The notes below the pieces were generated by a model, which worked only from the letters and a program-made list of their open reading frames with translations, was not told the origin of the DNA and made no database searches. This document shows, piece by piece, positions 7,905 to 16,254 of a stretch of DNA of 64,000 nt (its first letter is position 1; each line of letters starts with the position of its first letter). The translations under genes and the position numbers were made by a program. The stretch is from an uncultured Faecalibacterium sp. (GTDB taxonomy: Bacteria > Bacillota > Clostridia > Oscillospirales > Ruminococcaceae): assembly GCA_934561555.1 (NCBI GenBank), contig CAKTGQ010000010.1, forward strand, positions 40,806-104,805, written 5' to 3'.

Positions 7905-9077
7905 TTAGCCCTGTACCCCGGCGCGGTAGAGGTAAGGGTCGCTCTTGAAGCTGTCAAAATTGTACAGCACAAGGATCTGGTCGTAGCCGTTATCGGCGAT
8001 CAGTTTGTCCAAGCCATAGTTGTAGTTGCGGAAGTCCACCACGTCAATGTCGGCGTAGTTGGCGGTCAGGTAGGGCACAAAACAGTTGGCGTAGCTGTCC
8101 TTGATGACAAGGATGCGCCCGCTGCCATTGCCCTGCACCCGGCTCAAACCGTTGTTGCCGTGCAGGAACATGGCGTACTTGTCGTAGACGGAAAGCTTCT
8201 CCGTATCGTACAGGCCGGTGGTCTGCCCCTCGGTGGGCTGGCCTGCCGCCGTCACGTTCCATACCGTCAGGGTGTTGTCAAGGTCGTAGTAGGTGATCAC
8301 GTCCGGCACAGCGTTCCATGTGCGTGCCTTGGCGTAGTGGGTGCCGTAAAAGCCGTCGGCTGTCAGAGCAGTGTGGGCGGCGGTGTCAAAGGGGGTAAGG
8401 CCAAGGGTATCGCACAGCTGACTGTAAGCATAGTAGGCGCCAAGGCTCGTCCAGTGGTGGTCGGTGCGGTAGTAAATATACTCGCTCTTGTGGGCGGAAA
8501 GGGTCTGGCGCACGTCCACAAAGCGACCGCCTGCCGCCTGCACCGCAGCGGAAAGCTGGTCAAGATAGCCGTCCTCGTCCAGCAGGGGGGCATTTGCGGG
8601 CACGTTCTCCTTGTAGATATCGCTGGCGGCGGGGGCCAGCAGCACATTCACCTTGCCCGGGTAGCGCTGGCACAGGCTGGTGAGCGCTGCCGTGTTCTTG
8701 GGCAGGGTGCGTTCCTCACTGGAAAGCAGCCCGTAGGTGCGGGGGAACATCATGTGCTCTTTGCCCAGCAGGATACCGCCGTTCTGCTGCTTTTGCAGCA
8801 GGGTGGTCTCCACCACGCTCTGCAGGCTGATCCACTGGTCGCGCCCCGCTACCTGATCCTTGACGTATTTGGTGTAGGCAGTAAAGTAGCTGTTCAGCCC
8901 CTTGGCGGTGAACTGGGTCAGTGCCGGGCGTTGGCTCAGGGTGGTATTTTCCAGCTCGCTGTAACTGCGGTCCGGGGTGACCAGATCCAGCGCGAACAGC
9001 CCGATAAAGAACAGGCTGAACACCACCAGCACCGGGTAGTGCAAAAGGGAGAAGGTCTTTTTTTCGTGTTTGGACAT
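7905..9077 (-). CDS. DHHW-family SGNH-like protein (O-acetylation partner)
   Basis: 390 residues. A single N-terminal membrane segment (about 13-32) is followed by an extracytoplasmic AlgX/AlgJ-like SGNH-fold domain. The defining DHHW motif lies in YRTDHHWTSLGAYYAY, and ILVIKDSYANCF supplies the SGNH serine block. Such proteins transfer acetyl groups delivered by an MBOAT partner onto extracellular glycans; that partner is encoded 12 bases upstream. Substrate (exopolysaccharide or wall polymer) cannot be told from sequence. Confidence 0.85.
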   Translation of the reverse strand: MSKHEKKTFSLLHYPVLVVFSLFFIGLFALDLVTPDRSYSELENTTLSQRPALTQFTAKGLNSYFTAYTKYVKDQVAGRDQWISLQSVVETTLLQKQQNGGILLGKEHMMFPRTYGLLSSEERTLPKNTAALTSLCQRYPGKVNVLLAPAASDIYKENVPANAPLLDEDGYLDQLSAAVQAAGGRFVDVRQTLSAHKSEYIYYRTDHHWTSLGAYYAYSQLCDTLGLTPFDTAAHTALTADGFYGTHYAKARTWNAVPDVITYYDLDNTLTVWNVTAAGQPTEGQTTGLYDTEKLSVYDKYAMFLHGNNGLSRVQGNGSGRILVIKDSYANCFVPYLTANYADIDVVDFRNYNYGLDKLIADNGYDQILVLYNFDSFKSDPYLYRAGVQG

Positions 9078-9089
9078 CTTCCCGCCTCC

Positions 9090-10508
9090 TTAAAAGTTAA
9101 AGTACAGGAACGGGCTGTTGGTGCTGCCCACCACATAGGCGGTGGAGACCACCAGCAGCGTCAGGATGGCGGCGCAGCGGGTGACCACGTTCTTGCGCAG
9201 CACATCCCACAGCTTTTCGATCAGCGGGGTGCAGCACACCACGCTTACCGCCAGCAGCACGCCGTAATTCCGCAGGAAATACAGCGGCGACACCCCGCCG
9301 GAGGGGATAAAGAGCTTTTGGAACAGCAGCCCGAAGGACACGCCGGTGTCGTTGCCCACGAACATCGCCCAGCCTACCACCACGAGGAACAGGGTGTACA
9401 GGTGCGGCCACACTCTGCCTTTTTTCAGGTAGGGCAGCAGGAACAGCTTTTCGGCCGCCAGCAGCACAAAGTAGTAAAGACCCCAGCAGATAAAGTTCCA
9501 GTTTGCGCCGTGCCAGATGCCGGTGAGCAGCTCCACGATGAACAGGTTCAAAATCTGCCGCTTGAGCCCCTTGCGGTTGCCGCCCAGCGGGATATACACA
9601 TACTCGCGGAACCAGCCGGACAGGGTCATGTGCCAGCGCCGCCAGAACTCGGTGATGGAAGCGGAGATATAGGGGTAGTTGAAGTTTGCAGGGAAGTCGA
9701 AGCCCAGCATTTTGCCCATGCCGATGCCCATGAGGGAGTAGCCGGAGAAATCGAAGTACAGCTGTAAACTGTATGCGATGATGCCCAGCCACACCAGCGG
9801 GGTGGAAGCGTTCGCCAGACCCACAAAGGTGGTGGAGGGGCTGTCGGCTGCCCCGATGATGTCCGTCCACAGTGCACCTACGGCGTCTGCCAGCAGCACC
9901 TTTTTGGCAAGACCAAAGGTGAACAGGGTCATGCCCTCTTCGATCTGCTTTAAGTTATAGCGGTGCTTGTAGACGTGCAGCTGGTCGGAGACGTCCCGGT
10001 ACTTGACGATGGGCCCCGCGATGAGCTGCGGGAACATGACCACATAAGCGCCGAAGTCGATGATGTTGCGCTCGGCCTTTACATCCCGGCGGTAGACGTC
10101 GATGGAGTAGGAAAGGGTCTGGAAGGTGTAGAAGCTGATGCCCAGCGGCAAAGTGCCGATGCCTTGGATCTCGGCAAAGGCGGTGCCCAGCAGGGCGTTT
10201 GCGCTGCGCAGCACAAAGTTTGCGTACTTGAAGTAGAACAGCATCCCCAAGCTGCCAACGAGCGCCACCAGCAGAAAGAAACGGCGCAGCGCGGGCTTTG
10301 CATCAAAATGCTCGATGGCAAGGCCGCTGAGGTAGTTGATGAGGATAAGTGCCACCATGACCGGGAAAAAGCGCACCTCGCCCCAGCAGTAGAACACCAG
10401 ACTGCACAAAAACAGCACGGTGTTCTTGAGTTTTGCGGGGGCAAGATAGTACAGCGCCAGCGTGATGGGCAGAAAACGGAACAGGAAGATGATGGTGCTG
10501 AAAACCAA
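9090..10508 (-). CDS. MBOAT family O-acyltransferase (AlgI/DltB-like)
   Basis: 472 residues with about ten membrane segments. The MBOAT core includes FWRRWHMTLSGWFREYVYIPLGGN and the catalytic histidine region TGIWHGANWNFICWG. AlgI-type MBOATs carry acetyl across the membrane for a SGNH/DHHW transferase, which is the next gene (12-base gap, clearly one operon). The ATG at 10508 follows AAAGGAGG. Upstream lie family A half-copy A3 and a DUF4358 lipoprotein gene on the same strand. Confidence 0.92.
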   Translation of the reverse strand: MVFSTIIFLFRFLPITLALYYLAPAKLKNTVLFLCSLVFYCWGEVRFFPVMVALILINYLSGLAIEHFDAKPALRRFFLLVALVGSLGMLFYFKYANFVLRSANALLGTAFAEIQGIGTLPLGISFYTFQTLSYSIDVYRRDVKAERNIIDFGAYVVMFPQLIAGPIVKYRDVSDQLHVYKHRYNLKQIEEGMTLFTFGLAKKVLLADAVGALWTDIIGAADSPSTTFVGLANASTPLVWLGIIAYSLQLYFDFSGYSLMGIGMGKMLGFDFPANFNYPYISASITEFWRRWHMTLSGWFREYVYIPLGGNRKGLKRQILNLFIVELLTGIWHGANWNFICWGLYYFVLLAAEKLFLLPYLKKGRVWPHLYTLFLVVVGWAMFVGNDTGVSFGLLFQKLFIPSGGVSPLYFLRNYGVLLAVSVVCCTPLIEKLWDVLRKNVVTRCAAILTLLVVSTAYVVGSTNSPFLYFNF

Positions 10509-10540
10509 GGGGTCAGCCTCCTTTGTGTTGTGATGTCAAA

Positions 10541-10591
10541 GCTCCCCCTTCGGGGGAGCTGTCAACGCCGGCAGGCGTTGACTGAGAGGGT
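10541..10591. repeat. Family A half-unit, copy A3
   Basis: Shows the basic half-unit cleanly: stem 1 AGCTCCCCC-TTC-GGGGGAGCT, stem 2 GTCAACGCC-GGCA-GGCGTTGAC, then TGAGAGGG. Confidence 0.78.
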
Positions 10592-10600
10592 TGTTCTACT

Positions 10601-10635
10601 GAAAAAAGCCGATGCCGCAGATGGCACCGGCTCAG
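10601..10635 (-). terminator. Terminator of the DUF4358 gene
   Basis: On the minus strand, AGCCGGTGCC...GGCATCGGCT followed by TTTTTT. Confidence 0.8.
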
Positions 10636-10645
10636 AAGATCAGAT

Positions 10646-11215
10646 TCAGCTGTTCAGGGCGCTGTCCACGGCACTGTTTAGATCTGCGGTGCACTCGTTG
10701 GAGGCGATCACCATGACCACACGGTCGCCCTTGGAGGAGATGATGGCGTTTTCCACGTTGCTCTGTGCCTGTGCAAACTCGGCGTAGTTGCCGTAGAAAG
10801 CCACCTGATCCTGCTTGTAGCTCTCCAGCGCGGTCACAATATCCTGTGCCTTGCCGGAAGCGGCTTCCACCACCAGCACAAGGCCGGCGTCGCCGTTGTC
10901 GTTGCTCTTCACGCCCTTGTAGCCGGCTACGTCCTCAGCCTTCAGGCCGAAGTCGTACTCGATGTTCATGGCAGTGATCTCGAACTGGTTAGAGATGGGG
11001 TCAGCAGCCAGCAGGGTCTCCACAGCGCTGTCCAGCTCGGCGGTGCCGTTTTCAGTGGTATCTGCCACCGAAGAGGCAGTGCTGGAAGCCGGTGCAGAGG
11101 CAGCGGCGCTGGATACAGAAGATGCCGCAGAAGAAGCGCTGCCGCCGCAGCCGGTCAGGGCAGCGGCCAGCACGGCACTGACGGCGATCACAGAGAGTTT
11201 TGTGCGGTTTATCAT
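10646..11215 (-). CDS. DUF4358-like lipoprotein
   Basis: 189 residues. Signal peptide with lipobox ending LTGC (Cys 22), then a Ser/Ala-rich linker typical of surface lipoproteins. The C-terminal domain (about 60-189, with NQFEITAMNIEYDFGLKAED and MVIASNECTADLN) resembles DUF4358. From memory, members of that family occur beside MBOAT/DHHW genes in Clostridia; here it lies upstream of such a pair but is separated by its own terminator. Function unknown; probably an envelope partner of the O-acetylation system. The ATG at 11215 is preceded by GAAGGAAT. Confidence 0.78.
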   Translation of the reverse strand: MINRTKLSVIAVSAVLAAALTGCGGSASSAASSVSSAAASAPASSTASSVADTTENGTAELDSAVETLLAADPISNQFEITAMNIEYDFGLKAEDVAGYKGVKSNDNGDAGLVLVVEAASGKAQDIVTALESYKQDQVAFYGNYAEFAQAQSNVENAIISSKGDRVVMVIASNECTADLNSAVDSALNS

Positions 11216-11356
11216 AAAATATTCCTTCTTTTGTTGAATTCATTTGTCGGGGTGCGGGGCTGCGTCGCGCACACGGGCAGACTGTATTTATCTTACCATA
11301 ACGGCAGGCAAATTGCAACGCACCCCGCAGGGTTTTCCGGCAGTTTTCATTGGATT

Positions 11357-12154
11357 TTAACCAGTCACGGTCTCCTCGGCGGCAATGCGCTGCAAAACTG
11401 CGACTGCGTCCTCCAGACACAGGCCGCTCCGGTTGAGCAGGGCGGCGTTTTCCGGGCCTACATAGCGCCAGTGCCACGGCTCGTAGGTGATGCCGGTCAC
11501 GCTTTCGGCTTCCTTGGGGTAGCGCAGGATAAAGCCGTACTGCTCCGCGTTTTCGCACAGCCAGCGGAAGGCGGCGGTGTCGGCAAAGCCGGTGTCAAGG
11601 GTGGCGTGCTCCGGGCTGTTCAGGTCGGCGGCAAGGCCGCAATTGTGCTCCGAGCAGCCCGGCGGGTTCACGGTGGCAGCGGCCTTTTCCCGGGCGGCGG
11701 CTTCGCTCAGCCCCTTATCACGGTAGTACTGGGTCTTGTTGTCGTACAGCTTTTTCTGGTAGCTGACGCTGCGGTAGCCGCTCTGCATCCGCACATCCAC
11801 CCCGTCCTTGGCAGCAGCGGCCTGCATGGCAAGAAAGGCCTCGGCGGCTTCAGTCTGCAAAGTCTTGTTGATGGCGGTGGCCGAGCCGCATTCCTTGGTC
11901 TCGATGGGGTAGTTCTCCGGCATCTTGTGGGTGCGGTTGACAAGAATCATGCGGGGGTCCTCCAGCAGCGCCTGCGCCTGTGCGGCGGTAAGGGTGCTCT
12001 GCTGTGTGCCGTTCTCGGCGGGCAGCTCCGGCAGCTGCGGCACGGCGGCTTTGCTGGTGCAGATGTAGGCGGTGCAGCCCGCCACAAAGCAGGCCAGCGC
12101 CGTCAGGCAGAGCAGACGCCAGACGTGACGTTTATGATGACGGGAAGAACGCAT
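11357..12154 (-). CDS. D-alanyl-D-alanine carboxypeptidase, VanY-like (M15B)
   Basis: 265 residues with an N-terminal hydrophobic segment (about 12-32; the Cys in VAGC could be a lipobox). The peptidase domain has the VanY hallmarks: SGYRS, the zinc/active-site motif SEHNCGLAADLN (HxxGxAxD) and the C-terminal EPWHWRYVG. It removes terminal D-Ala from peptidoglycan stems outside the membrane. No van ligase or regulator genes are nearby, so a wall-maturation role is more likely than resistance. The ATG at 12154 follows AGAAGGTAGG. Confidence 0.92.
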   Translation of the reverse strand: MRSSRHHKRHVWRLLCLTALACFVAGCTAYICTSKAAVPQLPELPAENGTQQSTLTAAQAQALLEDPRMILVNRTHKMPENYPIETKECGSATAINKTLQTEAAEAFLAMQAAAAKDGVDVRMQSGYRSVSYQKKLYDNKTQYYRDKGLSEAAAREKAAATVNPPGCSEHNCGLAADLNSPEHATLDTGFADTAAFRWLCENAEQYGFILRYPKEAESVTGITYEPWHWRYVGPENAALLNRSGLCLEDAVAVLQRIAAEETVTG

Positions 12155-12233
12155 AGAACCTACCTTCTTTCACGAAAAAAGGATAAGCACCCGCCGCCCC
12201 GGGCAGACTATCCGCAAAAGGGGGCGCGGGAAA

Positions 12234-12683
12234 ATGAAGATGACAGCGCAGGAATACGCACGCCGGGTGCAAAAGGCGGGGCCGCACTCGCCGCTTTTAG
12301 CAGACTGCCTTTGGGCGTTTTGCGTGGGCGGCGGTATCTGCCTGCTGGGCGAAGGGCTGCGGCAGCTGTTTTTGCGGCAGGGCGCGGACGCCGAAACGGC
12401 GGGCACCCTGACCAGCTGCACCCTGATTTTGCTCTCGGCGGTGCTGACCACGCTGGGCTGGTACCAGAAGCTGGCAGCAAAGGCCGGGGCGGGGTCGCTG
12501 GTGCCCATCACCGGCTTTGCCAACGCGGTGGTCAGCGCGGCCATCGAGTTCAAGGCCGAGGGGCGGGTGCCGGGCACGGGAGCAAAGATGTTCCTCATCG
12601 CCGGGCCGGTCATCGTGTACGGCACGCTGGCGGCGGTGGTGTACGGTGTGGTGCTCTGGCTGCTGGGGGCTTCTGCCTTATAA
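12234..12683 (+). CDS. spoVAC: Stage V sporulation protein AC
   Basis: 149 residues with four hydrophobic segments. Conserved features include the N-terminal MTAQEYARRVQKAGPHSPL and PITGFANAVVSAAIEFKAEGRVPGTGAKMF, typical of SpoVAC. In the spore inner membrane SpoVA proteins move Ca-dipicolinate in during sporulation and out at germination; SpoVAC forms the mechanosensitive pore. The RBS is weak (GGGCGCGGGAAA). First of the clostridial-type trio spoVAC-AD-AE. Confidence 0.95.
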   Translation: MKMTAQEYARRVQKAGPHSPLLADCLWAFCVGGGICLLGEGLRQLFLRQGADAETAGTLTSCTLILLSAVLTTLGWYQKLAAKAGAGSLVPITGFANAVVSAAIEFKAEGRVPGTGAKMFLIAGPVIVYGTLAAVVYGVVLWLLGASAL

Positions 12684-12771
12684 TACGGAACAGCCCCGCC
12701 GGATATTGCAGCGTCACAGCACCAGTATAGCACGTTCCGGGGCATTTTTTGCAGAAAAGGAGAAAGTTTTT

Positions 12772-13788
12772 ATGACAGAGCGCCGGGGCGATACCCTGTT
12801 GTTCCATACTCCGCCGGTCATCGCCGCACAGGCGGCGGTGGGCGGCAAAAAAGAGAGCGAGGGCCCGCTGGCGGCGGGCTTTGACGAACTGACCACCGAC
12901 AACCGGCTGGGACAGCACTGCTGGGAAGCCGCCGAAAAGCAATTGCAGCTGCGGGCGGCGCGGCTCTGCCTGCAAAAAGCGTCTCTGCCTGCAGAGCAGG
13001 TAGACCTTGCGCTGGCAGGGGACTTGCAGGCGCAGTGCACCGCCTCCGGCTACGCGCTGCGGGAGCTGGGCGTGCCCTTTGCGGGGCTGTTCGGGGCGTG
13101 CAGCACCATGGCAGAGGCACTGGCGCTGGGCGCAGCGCTGTGCGGCAGCGGGGCGGCGCAAAACCTGCTGGCGATGACCTCCAGCCATTTCTGCGCGGCA
13201 GAGCGTCAGTTCCGCACCCCGCTGAGCTACGGTGCGGTGCGCACCCCTACTGCTCAGTGGACGGCTACTGCCGCCGGGTGCTGCCTGCTGCGCCCGGCAG
13301 GGCAGGGGGTGGGCATTGCCGCCGCCACCTTTGGGCGGGTGCAGGATTATAATATTAAAGATATCAACAACATGGGCGCAGCCATGGCACCGGCAGCCGC
13401 CGCCACGCTGTTGCAGTATCTTGCCGATACCCATGCCGAGCTGCGGGATTTCGACTGCATCTATACCGGCGACCTCGGGCTGGTGGGCAGTCAGATGCTG
13501 CGGGAGCTGCTGGCAGCAGAAGGTCTGCTGCTGAAAAACCACGCGGACTGCGGCTGCCTGCTCTACGATGCCGAGGAGCAGCGGGTGAAAAGCGGCGGCT
13601 CGGGCGCGGGCTGCTGCGCCGCCGTGCTCTGTGGGCATATCCTGCCAAAGCTGCTGCGCCGCGGCAGCCGCCGGGTGCTGTTCATTGCCACCGGGGCGCT
13701 GATGAGCCAGACCACCTTTTTGCAGAAGGAGAGCATCCCGGCGGTGGCGCACTTGGTAGAGCTGACCGCGCCGGAAAAGGAGGGCTGA
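12772..13788 (+). CDS. spoVAD: Stage V sporulation protein AD
   Basis: 338 residues, the usual length. Thiolase-like fold; contains FAGLFGACSTMAEALALGAAL near 105-125 and HFCAAERQFRTPLSYG, both characteristic. SpoVAD is the soluble, dipicolinate-binding component of the SpoVA channel. The ATG at 12772 follows AAAAGGAG; the frame is open upstream but that part is a shadow of spoVAC. It is separated from spoVAC by 88 bases and from spoVAE by 1. Confidence 0.95.
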   Translation: MTERRGDTLLFHTPPVIAAQAAVGGKKESEGPLAAGFDELTTDNRLGQHCWEAAEKQLQLRAARLCLQKASLPAEQVDLALAGDLQAQCTASGYALRELGVPFAGLFGACSTMAEALALGAALCGSGAAQNLLAMTSSHFCAAERQFRTPLSYGAVRTPTAQWTATAAGCCLLRPAGQGVGIAAATFGRVQDYNIKDINNMGAAMAPAAAATLLQYLADTHAELRDFDCIYTGDLGLVGSQMLRELLAAEGLLLKNHADCGCLLYDAEEQRVKSGGSGAGCCAAVLCGHILPKLLRRGSRRVLFIATGALMSQTTFLQKESIPAVAHLVELTAPEKEG

Positions 13789-13789
13789 A

Positions 13790-14146
13790 ATGAACTATCT
13801 GTGGGCATTTTTAATAGGCGGCGCCATCTGCGCGGTGGGGCAGCTGTTCATCGACCTGACAAAGCTGACCCCGGCACGCATCCTGACCGGCTATGTGGTG
13901 GCGGGGGTGGTGCTCTCGGCGGTGGGGCTGTATGCGCCGCTGGCAGAGTTTGCCGGTGCGGGGGCGAGCGTGCCCCTGCTGGGCTTCGGGCATCTGCTGG
14001 CAAAGGGGGTGCGCACCGCCGTGGCGGAAAAGGGCGCCATCGGCATCCTGACCGGCGGGCTGACCGCTGCCTCTGCGGGCATCACCGCAAGTCTTGTCTG
14101 CGGCGTGGTGTGCAGCCTTGCGGGCAAAAGCCACGACCAGAACTAA
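13790..14146 (+). CDS. spoVAE: Stage V sporulation protein AE
   Basis: 118 residues with three to four hydrophobic segments, starting MNYLWAFLIGGAICAVGQL, with LLGFGHLLAKGVRTAVAEKG in the middle: the SpoVAE (SpoVAEb) family. Membrane part of the DPA channel. The ATG follows AAGGAGGG by seven bases and starts one base after spoVAD stops. Confidence 0.94.
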   Translation: MNYLWAFLIGGAICAVGQLFIDLTKLTPARILTGYVVAGVVLSAVGLYAPLAEFAGAGASVPLLGFGHLLAKGVRTAVAEKGAIGILTGGLTAASAGITASLVCGVVCSLAGKSHDQN

Positions 14147-14223
14147 GCTGTTTTGTCCGCGCTGCTTCGCTATATTTTGCGCCCGGCGGCTGGTAAACTG
14201 GGGGCAAAACGGAGGTGAGGCGG

Positions 14224-14475
14224 ATGAAACACAGCGGTCAGACCGTATTGTGGGAGCTGTGGGCGGCGCTGTGCCTGTGCACGGCGCTGGTGCTGCCGCC
14301 CGGCAGCCCGTGGCTGCACGAGCCGACACTTTTGTACCCGGGGCTTTCGCTGGCGGTGGTTGTGCCCGCCGCGTGGGCGGCGTGGTGGATGGCGGTGCCG
14401 CCGCAGCCCCTGCCGCCGGAGCAGCTGCTGGAGCCGGTGCAGCGGCAGAGCCTTGCCGCACTGTGTGGGGCATGA
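14224..14475 (+). CDS. Hypothetical small membrane protein
   Basis: 83 residues with two hydrophobic stretches (about 8-24 and 37-56), separated by PPGSPWLHEPTLLYPG, and a Pro/Glu/Gln-rich tail. I recognise no family. A perfect Shine-Dalgarno (GGAGGTGA, 14211-14218) precedes the ATG, which supports a real gene. It lies 77 bases after spoVAE on the same strand and could share its transcript, but nothing ties it to sporulation directly. Confidence 0.55.
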   Translation: MKHSGQTVLWELWAALCLCTALVLPPGSPWLHEPTLLYPGLSLAVVVPAAWAAWWMAVPPQPLPPEQLLEPVQRQSLAALCGA

Positions 14476-14486
14476 CCCTGAAAAAA

Positions 14487-14530
14487 CAAAAACCCCTGTG
14501 CCGGATACCCGGTACAGAGGTTTTGTTCGT
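14487..14530. terminator. Bidirectional terminator between rpsT and the upstream plus-strand gene
   Basis: Stem AACCCCTGTGCCGG / CCGGTACAGAGGTT (one mismatch and a wobble) with A-tract and T-tract flanks, usable on both strands. Confidence 0.85.
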
Positions 14531-14546
14531 CAATCAAACTGCGCGA

Positions 14547-14807
14547 TCAAGCGTTCTTGTTAGCACGCTTTGCCATACGGCTGATCTTGCGGCTGGCGGT
14601 GTTCTTCTTGATGACACCCTTAGCGCGAGCCTTGTCGATCGCGGAAACAGCAGCCAGGACGGTTGCGTCCTTGTCAGCGGCATTCGCATCGATGGCAGCG
14701 TCTGCCTTCTTGACGACTGTTTTCAGGTTGGTCTTAATGGCCTTGTTGTGAGCCTGCTCTGCAGCAGCCTGCACGACGCGGTCCTTCTGAGATTTGATGT
14801 TAGGCAT
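14547..14807 (-). CDS. rpsT: 30S ribosomal protein S20
   Basis: 86 residues from MPNIKSQKDRV, Lys/Ala-rich and entirely helical, ending RKISRMAKRANKNA: a standard bacterial S20, which binds 16S rRNA early in assembly of the small subunit. The ATG at 14807 follows AAGGAGGTGG; an in-frame ATG three codons upstream lacks a usable RBS. It is divergent from gpr, an arrangement common in Firmicutes. Confidence 0.97.
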   Translation of the reverse strand: MPNIKSQKDRVVQAAAEQAHNKAIKTNLKTVVKKADAAIDANAADKDATVLAAVSAIDKARAKGVIKKNTASRKISRMAKRANKNA

Positions 14808-14972
14808 TCGTTCCACCTCCTTGGCTACCTATAACAGCGCACCCTATGATACCATATTTCGCGTACCAGCGCAAGCGTTTTTTTGATTTTTGTTTGGAAA
14901 AGTTTGATTTTTCCCATACTTTCCGGCAAGAAAGCGGGCTTTTGCCCCAAAAAGGAACGGAGAGTGTGGAAA

Positions 14973-15758
14973 ATGCGTACTACGGATATGGCCGACGAGC
15001 TGTTTTCGGGCGCGGCGCAGCCCCTGCCCGCAGGGGTGCGGCTGGCCACCGCCCGCCACGGCGGGGTGACGGTGACGCGGGTGGAAATTGCCCGCGAGGG
15101 GCTCAGCCGCCCCCGGGGCAGGTACGTCACGCTGGAAATGCCCAGCGTCAGTGTGTTGGACGAGCGGGACGCCGCCGTTATCGAAGTATGCGCCCGGGAG
15201 CTGCGCGCCCTTTTGCCGCCGGAAGGCCCGGTGCTGGTGCTGGGGGTGGGCAACCGCCGCGTTACCGCCGATGCCCTTGGCCCGCGCACGGTGCAGAGAA
15301 TCCTTGTCACCATGGGCGCGGGCGCTGCCCCGCCGGTGCGGGGCTTGCGCCCGGTAGCAGCCGTTGCGCCCGGGGTGGCGGCAGCCACCGGGCTTTCGCT
15401 TCAGCAGCTGGCGGCGGCGCTGGTGGGGCAGCTGCGCCCGGCGGCGGTGGTCTGTGTGGACAGTCTCTGCTCCGCCGAGGGGCAGCGGCTGGGACGCACG
15501 GTGCAGTTTTCGGACACGGGGCTTTACCCGGCGCAGGCCGACCACACCCGCCACCTGACCCGGGACACCCTAGGCGTGCCGGTGGTGGCGGCGGGCATCC
15601 CCACCCTGATGCAGGCGCAGGAGGGGGCAGACCTTGTGGTCACGCCCCGGGCGCTGGACAGTGTCATCGCCCACGGCGCGGCGCTGCTGGCGGGCAGCGT
15701 CAACCGCGCCTTGCAGCCCCGCCTTACCGTGCAGCAGCTCTGCTGGCTGACAGGGTGA
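14973..15758 (+). CDS. gpr: Germination protease GPR
   Basis: 261 residues. The N-terminal RTTDMADEL, the central GVGNRRVTADALGPRTV and the C-terminal VVTPRALDSVIAHGAALLAG match the GPR family, which degrades small acid-soluble proteins at germination. It is shorter than the roughly 320-370 residues of Bacillus GPR. The start at 14973 gives the conserved N-terminus; the open frame extends upstream without a better RBS. Followed by spoIIP, as in many Clostridia. Confidence 0.9.
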   Translation: MRTTDMADELFSGAAQPLPAGVRLATARHGGVTVTRVEIAREGLSRPRGRYVTLEMPSVSVLDERDAAVIEVCARELRALLPPEGPVLVLGVGNRRVTADALGPRTVQRILVTMGAGAAPPVRGLRPVAAVAPGVAAATGLSLQQLAAALVGQLRPAAVVCVDSLCSAEGQRLGRTVQFSDTGLYPAQADHTRHLTRDTLGVPVVAAGIPTLMQAQEGADLVVTPRALDSVIAHGAALLAGSVNRALQPRLTVQQLCWLTG

Positions 15759-16059
15759 ACGATTTTAAATGCGCTCCGCTGCGCGGGGAAAGCTTTTATT
15801 TGCCGCAAGCGTGCAGGGACGCTCCGCTGGGCCAGAGGCAGGGAGGGGTGTTCCGACTCCCCCCTCCCTACCTCTGGACTCCACCCACCCCGCAACGGGC
15901 CAAGGGCTGCACGCCCTTGACAATCCTAAAGAAGAAGTCGAAGCACAAAAAAGCTAGCGCTGCGCCAGTCGGCGCTATCGCTTTAACGCTTTTTTCGCTT
16001 CTCCATCCATAGCCCCTCAGTCGCTACGCGACAGCTCCCCCGGGGGAGCGGGCACACCC
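15759..16059. other. Gene-free stretch with hairpins between gpr and spoIIP
   Basis: Directly after the gpr stop is ACGATTTTAAATGCGC, the end motif of family B. A palindromic block follows (GGGAGGGGTG...CCCCCCTCCC, about 15840-15869), then AAGCTAGCGCTGCGCC...GGCGCTATCGCTTTAACGCTTTTTT, a likely terminator near 15950-15995. Family A half-copy A4 is at 16013-16050. No coding signal seen. Confidence 0.6.
16013..16050. repeat. Family A half-unit, copy A4
   Basis: CCCCTCAGTCGC-TAC-GCGACAGCTCCCCCGGGGGAGC: same architecture as A3 in the opposite orientation, with a different stem 2. Confidence 0.7.
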
Positions 16060-16229
16060 GCAGCGCCGCGCTTTCGCAGAAAGCGGCGCTGCAAATGCCG
16101 TTTCCCTCTACGACCCCTCCCGTGAAAATAGCGTTTGGAGCGCTCCGCAGAGCGCGACAAACGCGAAATTATAAATAATTTTTCCGCTGAGGATGGCTAG
16201 AGCGCAGCGGAAGCCATTCCCAATCGTCC
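16060..16229 (+). repeat. Family B hairpin repeat, copy B2
   Basis: Contains CTGCAAATGCCGTTTCCC, CCCCTCCCGTGAAAATA, an imperfect hairpin with CGCA loop (16131-16164), AATAATTTTTCCGCT and CCAATCGTCCC. It ends about ten bases upstream of the spoIIP RBS. Confidence 0.78.
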
Positions 16230-16254
16230 CACTGGCCGGAAAGGAGGTCTTGCC

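Noticed and set aside
7769..7972. 67-codon frame between the peptide genes and the DHHW gene
   Set aside because: AT-rich leader sequence overlapping the end of the DHHW gene; no RBS.
11357..12154. Vancomycin-resistance role for the VanY-like protein
   Set aside because: No vanR/S, vanH/A/X or ligase genes nearby; an isolated M15B carboxypeptidase fits ordinary wall maturation.
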